From contig JAHFED010000007.1 in the NCBI GenBank assembly GCA_023248635.1, forward strand, positions 1 through 64,000: 64,000 bases of DNA, written 5' to 3'. This DNA comes from Myxococcales bacterium. GTDB taxonomy: Bacteria > Myxococcota > UBA727 > VGSZ01. The notes beneath the pieces were generated by a model. It worked only from the letters and a program-made list of their open reading frames with translations. It ran no database searches and had not been told where the DNA came from. Positions 63,395 to 64,000 of the stretch are shown here, one piece after another. The first letter of the stretch is position 1; each line of letters starts with the position of its first letter. Both the position numbers and the translations under genes were made by a program.

Positions 63395-64000
63395 GTCGTC
63401 GGCGGCACGCCAGCAGCGAGCTTGGCTTTCAGCGCAGCGAGGTCGTCTTCGATCTTTTGTGCCGGCGACACCGGGATGGGCTTGCTGGGATCGACGGCAA
63501 AGACCGGCTGCTGCACGGCTTGGGCGCTGGCTTTGGTGGCGTGGGGTCCGATGGGCTCCCAGCGCGACGAGGGCGCGTGGGTGCCGGGCAGGGGATCGAC
63601 GGCGGCGAGGGCCTCGTACAGCGCTTTCTCAGTGGAGAACAAAGCTTCGCCCAAGGCCAGGCCGCGGGCGGCGGTGGCGCCGGGATCGAACAAGCGCCGA
63701 TCGATGGCCGCGGCCAACTGCAGGGTGCCCATGACGTCGTCGACGACGCAGGCATCGCGCAAGGCTGCGGCCAAGGGCGCGTGGGCCCCCGACGACGCCG
63801 GGAGCAGCGCCAGGGGCGTGCGGTAGAGGGCTGCGAGCAGGATCTCGTCCCACGAGGGTGTGGCCACCACCAGATCGGCGACTCCCATCGTCGACGACAG
63901 GGCGTCGGGTCCAGCGACCAGCCAGGCATCGACCAGGTGCCGCTGACACAGCTCGCGCAAGCGTCGCTGCAGGTCAACGTCTGCGGGGGCAGCCAAGACC
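63391..64000 (-). CDS. Partial gene, cytoplasmic protein (truncated at window edge)
   Basis: Only the C-terminal about 200 residues are inside the window; the frame stays open to the edge. The visible part has LRELCQRHLVDAWLVAGPDALS, GVADLVVATPSWDEILLAALYRTPLALLPASSG and LGEALFSTEKALYEALAAV, then a low-complexity tail. The ADLVVATPSWDEILLAALYRTPLALLPA segment resembles the acceptor end of MurG/UDP-glycosyltransferase (GT-B) folds, where a nucleotide-sugar site precedes the C-terminal helix. This is tentative. It is ATGA-coupled to the PHP phosphatase. Confidence 0.55.
   Translation of the reverse strand, partial: VLAAPADVDLQRRLRELCQRHLVDAWLVAGPDALSSTMGVADLVVATPSWDEILLAALYRTPLALLPASSGAHAPLAAALRDACVVDDVMGTLQLAAAIDRRLFDPGATAARGLALGEALFSTEKALYEALAAVDPLPGTHAPSSRWEPIGPHATKASAQAVQQPVFAVDPSKPIPVSPAQKIEDDLAALKAKLAAGVPPTT

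Overview
The window is high-GC DNA from a Gram-negative bacterium with an outer membrane. The most likely source is the Myxococcota or a sister lineage of the former Deltaproteobacteria. The grounds are a full type II secretion operon, a TonB-dependent receptor, an OmpA protein with thrombospondin-type calcium repeats, Cys-rich 'GEGEGE' lipoproteins with a Myxococcus-type Cys-rich motif, NtrB/NtrC-type two-component proteins, and a PrkA-YeaH-SpoVR stress cluster. This placement rests on gene families only; there is no rRNA or other marker. I saw no tRNA, rRNA, prophage or intact insertion sequence.

Layout. 1-4.1 kb: a lytic transglycosylase, a small membrane protein and an OmpA/TSP3 lipoprotein pair. 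4.1-11.4 kb (minus strand): an orphan sensor kinase translationally coupled to two exported proteins, then a zinc-ribbon/TPR protein. 11.6-26.9 kb: a single plus-strand type II secretion operon, gspC-(PDZ protein)-gspD-E-F-G-H-I-J-K-L-M-N, nearly every junction overlapping, closed by an intrinsic terminator. 27-34.8 kb: two related lipoproteins, a Cys-rich lipoprotein, a TonB-dependent receptor, an M48 metallopeptidase and an alpha/beta hydrolase. 35-42.6 kb: secreted Cys-rich proteins, nadC-birA, a strictosidine-synthase-like beta-propeller and small proteins. 43-49.4 kb (minus strand): sensor kinase, NtrC-type regulator, outer-membrane barrel and a TPR-zincin. 49.6-54.2 kb: HNH nuclease, HicAB toxin-antitoxin, hutI and apbE. 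54.5-61.6 kb: prkA, a Maf-annotated-family protein, a PP2C phosphatase fused to a cyclic-nucleotide-binding fold, yeaH and spoVR in one plus-strand cluster. 61.6-64 kb (minus strand): a flippase-like membrane protein, a PHP-type tyrosine phosphatase and a partial gene running off the window.

Two features stand out. First, the usual yeaG(prkA)-yeaH-spoVR stress locus here has a Ser/Thr phosphatase and an exported protein inserted between kinase and YeaH, giving a candidate reversible phosphorylation module. Second, most intergenic spaces carry hairpin-forming repeats of several unrelated families: a 133-bp multi-hairpin element in inverted copies 54 kb apart, a 64-bp nested hairpin that supplies the stop codons of two unrelated genes, a GACGC hairpin that also lies inside the first codons of gspE (and partly gspD), a three-hairpin array, and a five-unit tandem array.

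The T2SS operon itself is unusual: an additional PDZ protein after GspC, charged insertions in GspD, a Cys-rich tail on GspI, a long periplasmic tail on GspL, and no prepilin peptidase (gspO) in the window. Start codons were chosen by overlap with the upstream stop, visible Shine-Dalgarno sequence and signal-peptide position; where these disagree it is stated.
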